Below are positions 32,903 through 41,349 of a stretch of DNA of 61,749 bases, one piece after another. Every line of letters begins with the position of its first letter. Position 1 is the first letter of the stretch. The stretch comes from a virus, in the IMG/VR virus record IMGVR_UViG_3300049846_002543, positions 1 through 61,749 of that record; one strand, given 5' to 3'. A model generated the notes under the pieces. That model searched no databases. It was given only the letters and a program-made list of their open reading frames with translations, and was not told the DNA's origin. The position numbers and the translations under genes were made by a program.

Positions 32903-33421
32903 ATGGCTCAACCGCGCTTATGGTGCGACCATCCGTTACAAGATACTTACAGATCGATGATAAGTCGCTGCTATCACAAAGGAAATCAAAGCTACGAAAA
33001 ATACGGCGGAAGAGGGATAACTGTATGCGAGAGATGGTTAAAACACAGAATGAACGGAGGAAAAACATCAGAAGGTTTTAAAAATTTTGTTGAAGATATG
33101 GGACCCAAACCTTCAAAAAATCATTCATTAGAAAGAATAGATAACAACAAAGGGTATTGTCCCGAAAACTGTAAATGGGCAACTAAAAAAGAACAGCAAC
33201 TAAATAGAAATAGATATAAAAATGAAAAGCTTAGAGGAGAACTACATCATCAAAATAAACTCACAGAACAAGAAGTAATAGAAATAAAAAAAGCTCTGTT
33301 AAATCCTTATAGAGGACTTATAACAGAGCTGGCTAAAAAATACAGCGTAGATAGAAAAAATATATACGCAATAAAAAATGAAGAATCTTGGAGTTGGTTG
33401 CAAATTACTCCACAAAAATAG
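32903..33421 (+). CDS. AT-rich HNH-type homing endonuclease-like protein
   Basis: 172 residues. The N-terminal two thirds match a widespread phage family: HPLQDTYRSMISRCYHKGN, YGGRGITVCERWL, NFVEDMGPKPSKNHSLERI, DNNKGYCPENCKWAT. The His-Ser-Leu-x-Arg-Ile-Asp-Asn and CPENC pieces form the HNH-like site. The C-terminus (LITELAKKYSVDRKNIYAI) is a HTH that would bind the target. The gene is markedly more AT-rich than its neighbours and runs against the structural operon, with its end overlapping the gene 33405-33845 by 17 nt: a recent mobile insertion is inferred. Confidence 0.8.
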   Translation: MAQPRLWCDHPLQDTYRSMISRCYHKGNQSYEKYGGRGITVCERWLKHRMNGGKTSEGFKNFVEDMGPKPSKNHSLERIDNNKGYCPENCKWATKKEQQLNRNRYKNEKLRGELHHQNKLTEQEVIEIKKALLNPYRGLITELAKKYSVDRKNIYAIKNEESWSWLQITPQK

Positions 33422-33845
33422 AGTCGTTCAGGATCTCATCCCAATTTACATGTTTGATTTGGCGAAGCTGTTCCAGCTTTGTAAAACGCTCACCAGGCAA
33501 CGACATCCGAAGCTCAATAATTTCGTTGGCGGTCTTAAGCCCCACGCCGGGTAACACTTGGGTCAGCAGCTCAGGTGTCATCGCGTTCAGATTGAAGCGA
33601 CTCGGCGCCGGCACTTGCGGTTTCACAATCTGTCGACCCCTACGAGACTTAACGGGTTTTGCGTCCGAGCCATCCTCCGCGACCTCGTCTTTTTGCTCGA
33701 TCTGGTTCTTATGAGCGAAAAAGACTTTACCTGTTGTCTTGGATTTCACCATAAAGTACTCACCGTCATCATGAGTACTCAGAATGTCGACTTTTACACC
33801 ACTAGGAGTGAAGGTGACGTCTTTAGAAACAGTGGCAGTCATCAT
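33405..33845 (-). CDS. Helix-hairpin-helix DNA-binding protein
   Basis: 146 residues. The C-terminal half has a ComEA-type double helix-hairpin-helix: FNLNAMTPELLTQVLPGVGL, then TANEIIELRMSLPG and TKLEQLRQIKHV. The N-terminal 55 residues are beta-like (HDDGEYFMVKSKTTGKVFFA), joined by a basic linker (SRRGRQIVKP). It would bind DNA without sequence preference, for example in packaging or genome organisation. Its end is overlapped by the inserted HNH gene, which may have replaced its natural terminus. Confidence 0.7.
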   Translation of the reverse strand: MMTATVSKDVTFTPSGVKVDILSTHDDGEYFMVKSKTTGKVFFAHKNQIEQKDEVAEDGSDAKPVKSRRGRQIVKPQVPAPSRFNLNAMTPELLTQVLPGVGLKTANEIIELRMSLPGERFTKLEQLRQIKHVNWDEILNDSIFVE

Positions 33846-33904
33846 GGAGATACGACTTTCGCGCAGTATAGGACAAAGTTAGAATAGAAAAAAGTCAACG
33901 AACG

Positions 33905-34384
33905 ATGCCCAACCCTTTTAACTTACTTAGATTTGCAAATCAAGTTCCTGGCGTAGGTAACGCCTTGAGGGCCATCTACGCTGTAGCTCCTGACGTGGGT
34001 ATAGGACTTCCCGTGGAGCTCATGATGTCAGAGAAAAAGTCACCTAAAAAAGAAAAAACGGCTGCTTTAAATACGGCAGCTGAAGTAGCCACGTCGCTCG
34101 TCATGGGTGGCGCCGAAACGATTCCGCAGTTAACTCAGCTGGCTACAGATCCCGGAATCCTGAGAGCCTTAGGTCAGGAAGGGTTGAGCCGGAACGAGAT
34201 AATTCGAAATTTGAATGCACGCGCCCGCACCATTAACCCCAGCATGTACACCGAACAGCTGGTAGAGCAAATTGTTGAAGGTCGAATCGACGAAGAAAAA
34301 GAACGACTAATGCAGGAGGCTCGCAATCGCCTGCGTGGAATCGAAGTGCCGCTACCAACCTCGGGAATGATGAGGATGCGCTAA
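33905..34384 (+). CDS. Hypothetical protein, possible virion component
   Basis: 159 residues on the plus strand, divergent from the HhH gene. Helical, with a Pro/Gly-rich hydrophobic beginning (LLRFANQVPGVGNALRAIYAV), a Lys-rich patch (SEKKSPKKEKT) and a charged C-terminal helix (RIDEEKERLMQEARNRLRGI). No family recognised. It converges on the capsid operon with a strong terminator in between. Confidence 0.55.
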   Translation: MPNPFNLLRFANQVPGVGNALRAIYAVAPDVGIGLPVELMMSEKKSPKKEKTAALNTAAEVATSLVMGGAETIPQLTQLATDPGILRALGQEGLSRNEIIRNLNARARTINPSMYTEQLVEQIVEGRIDEEKERLMQEARNRLRGIEVPLPTSGMMRMR

Positions 34385-34389
34385 GGCAA

Positions 34390-34415
34390 TAAAAAACCCC
34401 TCCCGAAGGAGGGGT
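34390..34415 (-). terminator. Strong Rho-independent terminator of the capsid operon
   Basis: ACCCCTCC (34396-34403), loop CGAA, GGAGGGGT (34408-34415): an 8-bp GC-rich stem, followed in the minus direction by TTTTTTA. It ends the operon 36447-34438. On the plus strand the same stem stands 11 nt after the stop at 34384, though without a T-run. Confidence 0.88.
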
Positions 34416-34437
34416 CCCCTTTGCCGACCTGAGTATA

Positions 34438-35316
34438 TCAGGAAGGAACGGTAGAGCTGTAGATGGTGGATTCCACCACGCCGCCGGGCTGCAGAACCAG
34501 ATCATCGCGCTTAGGAGCGACGTCGGGGACAATCCAGCACACCTCGCAAATAGCGAGCGCCTTGTTCTTACCGGCCAGTTTGCCGGACTGGGCGCGGGGA
34601 TCGAAAGTACCCGAAGCGAGGGTAAGACCGGAAGCAACAGCGCCGCCCAGGTTACGGGTAGCAAACAGTTTCCAAGTGGTCTCGGTGCTAAGGGCAGACA
34701 GCTTGCTGGCATCAATGATGTTCACCGAAGCATTGCTGCCGTTCTCGATCCGGCTGCTGGCGCCGGTCACGGACACACCGAACTGACCAGAAACCACGGT
34801 GCCGTCACTGCGCAGACCTTGGTTCACTGCGGGAACCAGGCTGAGCTGAGGAGTGGCGGAACCGCCGCCCACACCGCTGCTGATCACGTCGCCGCCGTCA
34901 ACGCGGAGCGAAGCGCGGTAAACATAAGCGCCAGCAGGCACTTTGATACCGTCAGCGATGTCGGAACGGACATCCTTGTGATAATCCGGGGAGGGGATGA
35001 TCACGTTGGCGCTGCTGAAGGCTTGGTTAGAGCCGTTCAGACCAGAACCGTAAGGCTGAGCGTAGTACTCAAGCTGGTTAACGGAACCGTTGGCCTGATA
35101 GGAAAGGTCAACATAACCGATTGCCTGCTGAGCAATCCAGCCAGGACGGAACACCACACCGACAGGACCGCCAACGGGTTGGCCGGTCAGGGTCTCGGAG
35201 GTTCCGTTCTCGTTGTTGAAAACAACGGACTTTTCTTCGTGCCAGTAACGAAGAACGTTAGTGTAGTTACCAGGATAGATCTTGGCAACTTGGAGCTGGT
35301 TAGAGTTGATCGCCAT
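34438..35316 (-). CDS. Abundant virion structural protein (decoration or second capsid protein)
   Basis: 292 residues with AGGAGG at ideal distance before ATG 35316, and strongly biased GC-rich codons, both signs of very high expression. Gly/Ser/Ala/Val-rich beta protein with no enzyme motif. The N-terminus (NSNQLQVAKIYPGNYTNVLR) and the Gly-rich middle (SSGVGGGSATPQ) fit a decoration or fibre-like capsid protein. It follows the capsid protein gene by 15 nt and precedes the strong terminator. Confidence 0.7.
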   Translation of the reverse strand: MAINSNQLQVAKIYPGNYTNVLRYWHEEKSVVFNNENGTSETLTGQPVGGPVGVVFRPGWIAQQAIGYVDLSYQANGSVNQLEYYAQPYGSGLNGSNQAFSSANVIIPSPDYHKDVRSDIADGIKVPAGAYVYRASLRVDGGDVISSGVGGGSATPQLSLVPAVNQGLRSDGTVVSGQFGVSVTGASSRIENGSNASVNIIDASKLSALSTETTWKLFATRNLGGAVASGLTLASGTFDPRAQSGKLAGKNKALAICEVCWIVPDVAPKRDDLVLQPGGVVESTIYSSTVPS

Positions 35317-35331
35317 CGTTAGTACCTCCTA

Positions 35332-36447
35332 TTAAGCGTTAAAGGAGTAAGCGATGGTGGCGAAGTCAGCGTTCAGGAGTTCGAAACCTGCGTACAGGCT
35401 CCAAATCATCATGATGAAACGGCTGAAGTCGTCGTTGTTATTCAGGAGCACCTGAGCATTGTTGCCGCCGATACCGACGCCCACGCTCTGGGGACCGAAG
35501 AACATACCGATTGCACTCTCATAGGAAGCGCCGGTACCGCCGATGGTCGCGGTCTGGCTCTGAGAGGGCATGTTGGTCGATTCGAAGAAGCGAACGCCTT
35601 CGAAAACGAAACCGGTGGGCATGATGGGCTCACCAGCCACGAAGCTGGCTTGACCGAAGCCCTGACCCATGTAGATAGCAGCGTTGGGCTGCATACCCGA
35701 CATAAGGGGGTTGATCTGACCGTTGCCAGGATAACGAGCCACTTCACGGAAGTCGCTGTTCTGACGCAGGTGCATCAGGAAGGTAGGATCGCATACACAG
35801 CGATAGAAACCGTCCTGATAGGTAGGAACGTTACGCTTACGCAGGCTCTTCACCACGCGCAGCAGGTCGTCCTTAACGTCGAACTTAGCTTGTTCGGCGT
35901 TGCTATAGGTCAGGGAACCAACAGCCAGATCGCCAGGGTAGTAGTAACCACCTTGGGTATCGGAAGCTTGGCCCTTAGAAACTGCTTTCAGGAGTTCGTT
36001 GATGAACACCCGGTCACGCCAACGACGATAGTCGTCGAGCAGAGTCAGCGAACCGATCGACTGGTGGAACGCGGTCAGGTTACCGGTGTCCAGCAGCAGG
36101 CGCTGAGCAGTGATCAGGGTTTCCCGAGCAATCTTAAAGGTGCTCGGTTGGGTGGGATCGGACGGATCAGCAGGACCGGTGTACTCCTTAAGAGTCACCA
36201 GCACCTTGTCCTTCACGATGTTGCGGCTGTTAGCAGTACCGATGGTCTGCTCTGCAGTACGCTCACGTGACTCTTTGCTTCCCGGATTACCCCAGAACCT
36301 GTAGCGGTCTAACTGCACAGTCTGGCCAGGCTGCTTGCTGAAGTCGTGAACGACCACAGGCTCTGCAGCCATCTCAACAACGTACGCAGGGTGCGGACGG
36401 TAGAGTTCGGCGCCGAGAAGCTTCGGGAAATCATTATCGACAAACAC
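35332..36447 (-). CDS. Probable major capsid protein
   Basis: 371 residues starting with GTG, preceded by TGGAG. Codon use is strongly biased, as in 34438-35316. The sequence order KVLVTLKEYTGP, FKIARETLITAQRLL, FHQSIGSLTLLDDYRRWRD and VPTYQDGFYRCVCDP resembles the N4-gp56-like/HK97-fold capsid group. The C-terminus (FELLNADFATIAYSFNA) is typical of HK97-fold capsid ends. Its place after portal and scaffold genes in the same direction supports the call. A search is needed to fix the family. Confidence 0.75.
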   Translation of the reverse strand: MFVDNDFPKLLGAELYRPHPAYVVEMAAEPVVVHDFSKQPGQTVQLDRYRFWGNPGSKESRERTAEQTIGTANSRNIVKDKVLVTLKEYTGPADPSDPTQPSTFKIARETLITAQRLLLDTGNLTAFHQSIGSLTLLDDYRRWRDRVFINELLKAVSKGQASDTQGGYYYPGDLAVGSLTYSNAEQAKFDVKDDLLRVVKSLRKRNVPTYQDGFYRCVCDPTFLMHLRQNSDFREVARYPGNGQINPLMSGMQPNAAIYMGQGFGQASFVAGEPIMPTGFVFEGVRFFESTNMPSQSQTATIGGTGASYESAIGMFFGPQSVGVGIGGNNAQVLLNNNDDFSRFIMMIWSLYAGFELLNADFATIAYSFNA

Positions 36448-36527
36448 TGTCGATAGCTCCAGAAACTACAAAGTAAGTTTAATAGATAAAGAGGCTAAGG
36501 ACACATAAAAATGTCTCGTTTTTAGCG

Positions 36528-37241
36528 CTAGCCCAACTTTCGGTAGATATTGCGTACGCTCTCTGGTAGCTGGTAGTAGATAGAACCGTAGTTAGAAACG
36601 TATTTGGCCGCGCCGCCGCGATACATAAACCGGAATGGCACAGACATCAGTCCGGGCTCTTCTGTACGAATCGTCTGTGTGTACGTCTTGCAGTAAACCG
36701 GAGGGTTGTAAACCCATTCAGAACGATTCGCCGTTCCCTGAGGACCGAGCGAGTTGGTGAGAATGCCTCCCTCGTACCGACCGTGGGTTACTCCACCACC
36801 CGTAATTCCTTGCTGTCCAGTATTTCCTGTCGGTGTGTTGTAAGGATCGTAGGTCTGAGAGTCTGGTGCAGATCCCCCGAAGTACGTATATTTACCGGCA
36901 TCGCGGACTCCGTAGTCAGGACCGGTAAAAGTCTGAATTTTCCGTCCAGCAATCGTGCTGACAGTAACTGGTCGATATCCTTGATACGAACTTAAGACAC
37001 CACTAGGTGCGTAATCTACATTCTCGTAATCAGTCCAGTACCCTGATACCGCCGTAGGTACTTGACGCCACGACGTTGAATAGGTGCCGCTGTAACTAGG
37101 AGACCCATCGACAATTACGCCGACGTCAGCTCCGGTATCTCGAATACCCGAGCTAACAACGACATAACCTTCATACGAAGGGCCGGTTTGGACGCGATGC
37201 GGCCCCGAATCGTAATTGTAATTTCTATACGATATATACAT
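36528..37241 (-). CDS. Tyr/Gly-rich virion protein
   Basis: 237 residues, about one residue in seven being Tyr, with Gly/Ser/Thr/Pro; beta-rich with no membrane segment. The repeated YDSG, GPSYEG and SYSGTYS pieces look like structural turns. It lies upstream of the capsid protein in the same direction. A connector, tail tube or fibre-like role is possible; no family recognised. Confidence 0.55.
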   Translation of the reverse strand: MYISYRNYNYDSGPHRVQTGPSYEGYVVVSSGIRDTGADVGVIVDGSPSYSGTYSTSWRQVPTAVSGYWTDYENVDYAPSGVLSSYQGYRPVTVSTIAGRKIQTFTGPDYGVRDAGKYTYFGGSAPDSQTYDPYNTPTGNTGQQGITGGGVTHGRYEGGILTNSLGPQGTANRSEWVYNPPVYCKTYTQTIRTEEPGLMSVPFRFMYRGGAAKYVSNYGSIYYQLPESVRNIYRKLG

Positions 37242-37267
37242 TTAAAGCAGCCAGAGCTGCCTTAATT

Positions 37268-37450
37268 CTAAGCGGCGGGGGTATCCTCAGCCGGAGCTGT
37301 AGGGGAAACCTGGCTGGCGATTGCCCGAATATCCTCGCTAATCAGATTTACATCGCGAGCGTAGTTCGCCTTGAGTTCTTCAAGCTCTTTTTTCAGCTGC
37401 TCGACTTCGGTATTTTCGCCGCCACGGCGACGACCAAGGGGATTAGGCAC
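37268..37450 (-). CDS. Small coiled-coil protein
   Basis: 60 residues. A basic start (PLGRRRGGEN) and heptad-patterned helix (VEQLKKELEELKANYARDV), followed by a Pro/Ala-rich tail. Its short coiled coil could oligomerise within the prohead. It lies 3 nt from the next small basic gene. Confidence 0.55.
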   Translation of the reverse strand: MPNPLGRRRGGENTEVEQLKKELEELKANYARDVNLISEDIRAIASQVSPTAPAEDTPAA

Positions 37451-37453
37451 GAG

Positions 37454-37636
37454 TTACTTACCTTTGCTCTTCTTGTATTTTACAGCTTTTTTCTTCGCCT
37501 CCTCGCGTTTCTCGACGCGCTCAGGCAAGTTACCTTTCGTCTCTTTTTCGTATTCAGCTACTTTAGCTTTTGAGATTTCACCTCGCTCTTGCATTGCGTA
37601 GAATTTACGCCTTTGTGCCTCAGACTTAAAAGGCAT
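37454..37636 (-). CDS. Small basic phage protein (MPFKSEAQRRKFYAM family)
   Basis: 60 residues, about a third Lys/Arg. The beginning FKSEAQRRKFYAMQERGEIS and the later KGNLPERV match a small protein often seen in aquatic phages beside packaging genes. The tail is nearly all Lys/Arg/Glu. Probably associated with DNA or with the particle. It starts a two-gene unit after the portal/scaffold terminator. Confidence 0.65.
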   Translation of the reverse strand: MPFKSEAQRRKFYAMQERGEISKAKVAEYEKETKGNLPERVEKREEAKKKAVKYKKSKGK

Positions 37637-37666
37637 CTTGATAAACGCTTTTTAACAGTATATCCA

Positions 37667-37696
37667 ATAAAAAACCCCCGTTGTCCAGACGGGGGT
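37667..37696 (-). terminator. Rho-independent terminator after the scaffold gene
   Basis: ACCCCCGT (37674-37681) and ACGGGGGT (37689-37696) form an 8-bp GC-rich stem with a 7-nt loop, followed on the minus strand by TTTTTTATT. It separates portal/scaffold from capsid transcription. Confidence 0.88.
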
Positions 37697-37753
37697 CACG
37701 CTATGTTCGTCCACCATGCGAGCGGTGCTCCACACCGCTGAACTTACTTTAAC

Positions 37754-38704
37754 TCAGTTGCCATCAAGGAACAACAGCTTGGCTCGCAGAGCCTCGGGGG
37801 ACATGTTGTTCAGATAACGCCAAGCTTGATCGGGAGCTTGGTTCATAACCTGACCGAACTGTTCCCACTGCATGTTGGGATCTTGCTGAGGTTGACCGCC
37901 GGTGGAAGCGGCAGGCACAGCAGGCACTTGGTCATAGTTGGGCTGATAGCTCTGCTGGATAGCAGTGCGAGCTTCATCAGCAGCAATCTGCTCATCGGTG
38001 CGCAGATCGGTGGGATACACCTCGGTGAAGAACCGGTTGGTGTAATCGGCGAGCTGATCAGGATCAGTCAGAATCTGCTCCATCGCCATGCCACGGGTGG
38101 CAATTTGCTCAAGAGTTTGATGCTGCTGAATCAGGGCATCCTCCAGAGTGGTGGAGTACTGATTCAGAATCGCCGGAGCTTCCAGACCGAAGTGATTAAC
38201 GACGGCGGCGCTTGCTTGGCTTAACTGCGGCTCCTGAGCCGTAGAAGTCGGCGAGGAAGTTGGGGTCGTATAGACGTTGCTGGATAAGATCGGCTGAGCC
38301 GTAGGGGGTTGGTAAGCCCAGGGCTGTTGGACCTGTGAAGCCAGACTGTTCTGTTGAATATCCTGCGCCGCCAGTTGGGGCTGCGCTAACGATGCTGTCT
38401 GGCTGGGGGACGGGGAGAGCCGGGAGACGATCCGGTCCAGGCTGCCCAGCGCTGCTTCCCACGGGTTGCTCGGGGAGGAGGCTGACGGAAACTGGCTGGA
38501 CTGGCTGCTGATAGAAGGGGCCGTAGCCAGTTGTGCCGGCGACGGCGCTTGGGCTGTAGTTGCCGAAGCTACCGCCGGGGTAGGGGTTTGCGCCACCCAC
38601 TGAGGGTAAGCGGTTGAGCCCATATCCGGGGAGAAGGCCGCCTGGGGCGCCGCTACTGCCGGGGAGACCGGGCTCGGGGTCGAAGCTGGGATCGCTTGGC
38701 TCAT
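37754..38704 (-). CDS. Capsid assembly scaffold protein
   Basis: 316 residues. The N-terminal 170 residues are Ser/Pro/Ala/Gln-rich and lie in the -1/+1 alternative frame of the portal gene; NPWEAALGSLDRIVSRLS in this part looks like a genuine helix. From residue 165 on, helices (YSTTLEDALIQQHQTLEQIA, AMEQILTDPDQLADYTNRFF) and an acidic end match the form of phage scaffold proteins. It sits between portal and capsid genes, the standard place. Start ATG 38704 lacks a clear ribosome site; internal starts (ATG near 38626) are possible, but the helix at about 80-97 argues that the overlap is translated. Confidence 0.75.
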   Translation of the reverse strand: MSQAIPASTPSPVSPAVAAPQAAFSPDMGSTAYPQWVAQTPTPAVASATTAQAPSPAQLATAPSISSQSSQFPSASSPSNPWEAALGSLDRIVSRLSPSPSQTASLAQPQLAAQDIQQNSLASQVQQPWAYQPPTAQPILSSNVYTTPTSSPTSTAQEPQLSQASAAVVNHFGLEAPAILNQYSTTLEDALIQQHQTLEQIATRGMAMEQILTDPDQLADYTNRFFTEVYPTDLRTDEQIAADEARTAIQQSYQPNYDQVPAVPAASTGGQPQQDPNMQWEQFGQVMNQAPDQAWRYLNNMSPEALRAKLLFLDGN

Positions 38705-40436
38705 AGCTGCCCGAGTAAGTTAGTTCTTGCGCGAGGTGATCGAATGTGCGGTAGAGGAGAGGCGTTATATTTAACCTCGGATCCGCCGCTAAGGGCTGGG
38801 TCGGCGCAAGAGGGTGCGGCGACTGCATCAGCTGATTTAATGTTAGCAGGAAATTTTGTAGCGCGGCTTGCGTTTGTTGAATCATTCTGAAGGGGAATCC
38901 CTTCAACATTTCAGATCGTTCTAGATCACTCTTGTCTGGGAACAAGTAGCGCAGAGCTTCCACGCTGTCAACACCGAGTTCTTGAAGATTTCGAACAACG
39001 ATTGACTTTTGGTTGATGTCGTACGCCGTATCTTCATAGACGTCACCTTGGAAGCGATAGGTCACTTCCCGGTCGCCATCTGGAGGTAATCCAAACACAC
39101 CGCCGGGGACTTTGTTTTCCGACAGAGCCGTTTGGATGGCCACGTCGACGTCCCGCTCGTATTTGGCCAGACGCTTCTGATACTTCTCGGCGGCTTCCGG
39201 GGTATCTTCTTTCGGTTCTTTGGGCGGAGCCATGCCCATGACCGAGATGAAACTCTCGCGGAAAATTTGCTCTTGATGATAAATAATCATCTCCAGCAAA
39301 CGACAGAAGCCGTAGCTCAGAAAGCTCTTATTTTTACGAAGAGCAGTCGCCTGAGCACGACCCATAAGGCCCTTAATCTCAGTCGCAGTGGCACCGGCGC
39401 TAATCGATATTTCATCAACGCCGCCGAGTGCAGTTCGAATTTCCTCTCGTAATAAAAGGGCATAACGATTCATGTCCCCGTTAACGGGGTCAGGGGTCAT
39501 ATAACCGACTCGGTCTGTCGGTTCGACGTTGGCAATAATTCGAGGAACTCGAAGACCCCCGATACCAGACTGCGATCCGAAAGGATCCGAGACCCGCGTG
39601 GACGGAGAATCTAAACCGCCAAATCCGCTCTGACTGCTGATCGTCGGACGGAAGTTACGATCGGTATCACTCGCCTCCACCAGATCACTACGCGGACGCG
39701 AACTGATCAGAGTCGGGTTGCCAAAGAACTCGATGTTCTTGGCGATATTCTGCATCATCTGATCATGCAGAACAATCTGCTGCATGAACGGCTCGAATTC
39801 GCCTTCGCCTTCAGTGCCGCTAGCGTTGGGTTTGTTAAGAACCTCCACGGCGGGGATAAACCCGAGCGTGTTAGGTCGGCTGTTCCGAGGCGTAATAACG
39901 GAACCCGGCTCTAAGTCAAAACTCAGCTCTGTGTCGGCTTCGTACTCTGTGATCGTCTCAGCCGTAATCGAGATACGGACGTACCTCTTGTTCTGACCGT
40001 AAGTATTTGAAGGCAGCCCTAAATTGCCATTCTTAACTTTGTAGGAATAAAGGATTACAACCTCTTCGATTTCTCCATTGAGGTCGTGATAAACCCGATA
40101 CTGATTTTTGTTGAAAAAATAAATCTGATACTTCAGCTTGGGGTCGGGCCTGAAGTAAAAAAGACCCGAACCGTCGATCAAAAAATTCCGAACGATAGCC
40201 GGGAAGCGGATATCAAGTTTATTAAGTTTTATCAGATCATCCAGAAACTTACTACGAGCTTTATACGTATCCTGCTCACAATAGAAAAACAGACCCTTCT
40301 TAATCATAAGAAGGGTCATCTGCTGGACATGGCTCAGCACCACCATGGTGGCGGATTGCTTAGAGCGATCCTGAGTTCGGGCTGCCTCCAGAATCTCACT
40401 GAATCGTCCTCGGACACTTAGAAGATCTGCAGGCAT
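38196..40436 (-). CDS. Portal protein
   Basis: 746 residues. The core (1-560) has the SPP1/T7-type portal style: the wing region with IYFFNKNQYRVYHDLNGEI, the long helical crown (AAEKYQKRLAKYERDVDVAI) and SISAGATATEIKGLMGRAQA of the stem region. The dodecamer would form the DNA channel. The last about 170 residues are Pro/Gly-rich, share DNA with the scaffold gene in another frame, and end in a Lys/Arg cluster (KPSKRRRR). The gene begins the portal-scaffold unit ending at the terminator 37667-37696. Confidence 0.82.
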   Translation of the reverse strand: MPADLLSVRGRFSEILEAARTQDRSKQSATMVVLSHVQQMTLLMIKKGLFFYCEQDTYKARSKFLDDLIKLNKLDIRFPAIVRNFLIDGSGLFYFRPDPKLKYQIYFFNKNQYRVYHDLNGEIEEVVILYSYKVKNGNLGLPSNTYGQNKRYVRISITAETITEYEADTELSFDLEPGSVITPRNSRPNTLGFIPAVEVLNKPNASGTEGEGEFEPFMQQIVLHDQMMQNIAKNIEFFGNPTLISSRPRSDLVEASDTDRNFRPTISSQSGFGGLDSPSTRVSDPFGSQSGIGGLRVPRIIANVEPTDRVGYMTPDPVNGDMNRYALLLREEIRTALGGVDEISISAGATATEIKGLMGRAQATALRKNKSFLSYGFCRLLEMIIYHQEQIFRESFISVMGMAPPKEPKEDTPEAAEKYQKRLAKYERDVDVAIQTALSENKVPGGVFGLPPDGDREVTYRFQGDVYEDTAYDINQKSIVVRNLQELGVDSVEALRYLFPDKSDLERSEMLKGFPFRMIQQTQAALQNFLLTLNQLMQSPHPLAPTQPLAADPRLNITPLLYRTFDHLAQELTYSGSYEPSDPSFDPEPGLPGSSGAPGGLLPGYGLNRLPSVGGANPYPGGSFGNYSPSAVAGTTGYGPFYQQPVQPVSVSLLPEQPVGSSAGQPGPDRLPALPVPQPDSIVSAAPTGGAGYSTEQSGFTGPTALGLPTPYGSADLIQQRLYDPNFLADFYGSGAAVKPSKRRRR

Positions 40437-40454
40437 TTTACGAAAACGACGTTA

Positions 40455-41297
40455 TCAGGAGTCCGGAAGAAGGTACTCCTTCACTCGTTCCAGTTTAAAC
40501 AATTCTGGCGGTAAAAGATCATGCGGATACGCGGTCAGCAAATGATCTTTGCGCCCGAGCGGATCGGTCCCGCCCACTGTGGCTTTGTACTTATCCAGAT
40601 AATCCAGCATTTCCTCGCTGTATGCAGGAGCGTGTGCATTAGGTATGTCGTCATAGCAGTGAGAGAATGACGTCAACTTACGCTTAAGGCGATCCGGACC
40701 TCCCATCCAACTAAAATGCCACCCGGCGTCACAATCTCCTACGACAATATCGTTCGGATTTCTGCGGATCTCAGAGAGGGTCTGATCCAAATGATCATGA
40801 AGGACAACGGTCCCACAAGTCCAGTTAGTCGGAGGCTTTGTTTTGTCTCCGTCTGGACTCACAACACGAAGGTCCGCTCGGCCATACATCATCGGCATCG
40901 ACAGACGAACACATCGCGCAGGATCTGCCTTAGCCAGGTCTACAGCTTCTAAGAGAGCGGATGGTTTGGGTATTTCGTCTACGTCGGAAAAGAAAAAGAC
41001 CGAATCAGGCGGAGTCATCCGCATTCCCACAGCGAGGGCATCTCGCTGAGCGAACTCGCGGATCCAAGGACTAGGAGCGATATCCGGCGGCGGAAGCTCG
41101 ACGTGCAGAACTTGAAGTTTGTCTTCGGGCAACCCAAGTTTTCGGATCGTCTCTAAGCAAGTAAAAGGCTTTTCGTCACCTTTAAACGTACGATTGGCGT
41201 CCGTGATAATGAAACCATCTACAATGTCTTTAAGAATTTCTACACGGAGTTCAAGTAGTTCTGCTTCGTTGAAATAAAGAAAACAATCAAACAGCAT
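40455..41297 (-). CDS. GT17-family glycosyltransferase
   Basis: 280 residues from ATG 41297. The family (beta-1,4-N-acetylglucosaminyltransferase-like) is shown by FLYFNEAELLELRVEIL, the TFKGDEKPF loop, PWIREFAQRDALAVG, the DxD-type VFFFSDVDEIP, and GWHFSWMGG with SFSHCYD near the end. It would transfer a sugar, with nucleotide sugar and a metal ion, to a glycan of the host envelope or the particle. It stands just upstream of the portal gene with 18 nt between. Confidence 0.85.
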   Translation of the reverse strand: MLFDCFLYFNEAELLELRVEILKDIVDGFIITDANRTFKGDEKPFTCLETIRKLGLPEDKLQVLHVELPPPDIAPSPWIREFAQRDALAVGMRMTPPDSVFFFSDVDEIPKPSALLEAVDLAKADPARCVRLSMPMMYGRADLRVVSPDGDKTKPPTNWTCGTVVLHDHLDQTLSEIRRNPNDIVVGDCDAGWHFSWMGGPDRLKRKLTSFSHCYDDIPNAHAPAYSEEMLDYLDKYKATVGGTDPLGRKDHLLTAYPHDLLPPELFKLERVKEYLLPDS

Positions 41298-41349
41298 GGA
41301 AGGCCGGAACGGGCCTGCATAGCTTAGCAAGATTTAGCAAGAAAAGCAC

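Noticed and set aside
34819-36304. Plus-strand open frames opposite the two capsid operon genes, up to 206 codons
   Set aside because: Long antisense frames arise from the strong GC-rich codon bias of the highly expressed minus-strand genes; no motif or start context.
37754-38195. Scaffold translated only from after the portal stop
   Set aside because: Would remove a good helix found inside the overlap and leave no clear start with a ribosome site; kept as the alternative to test.
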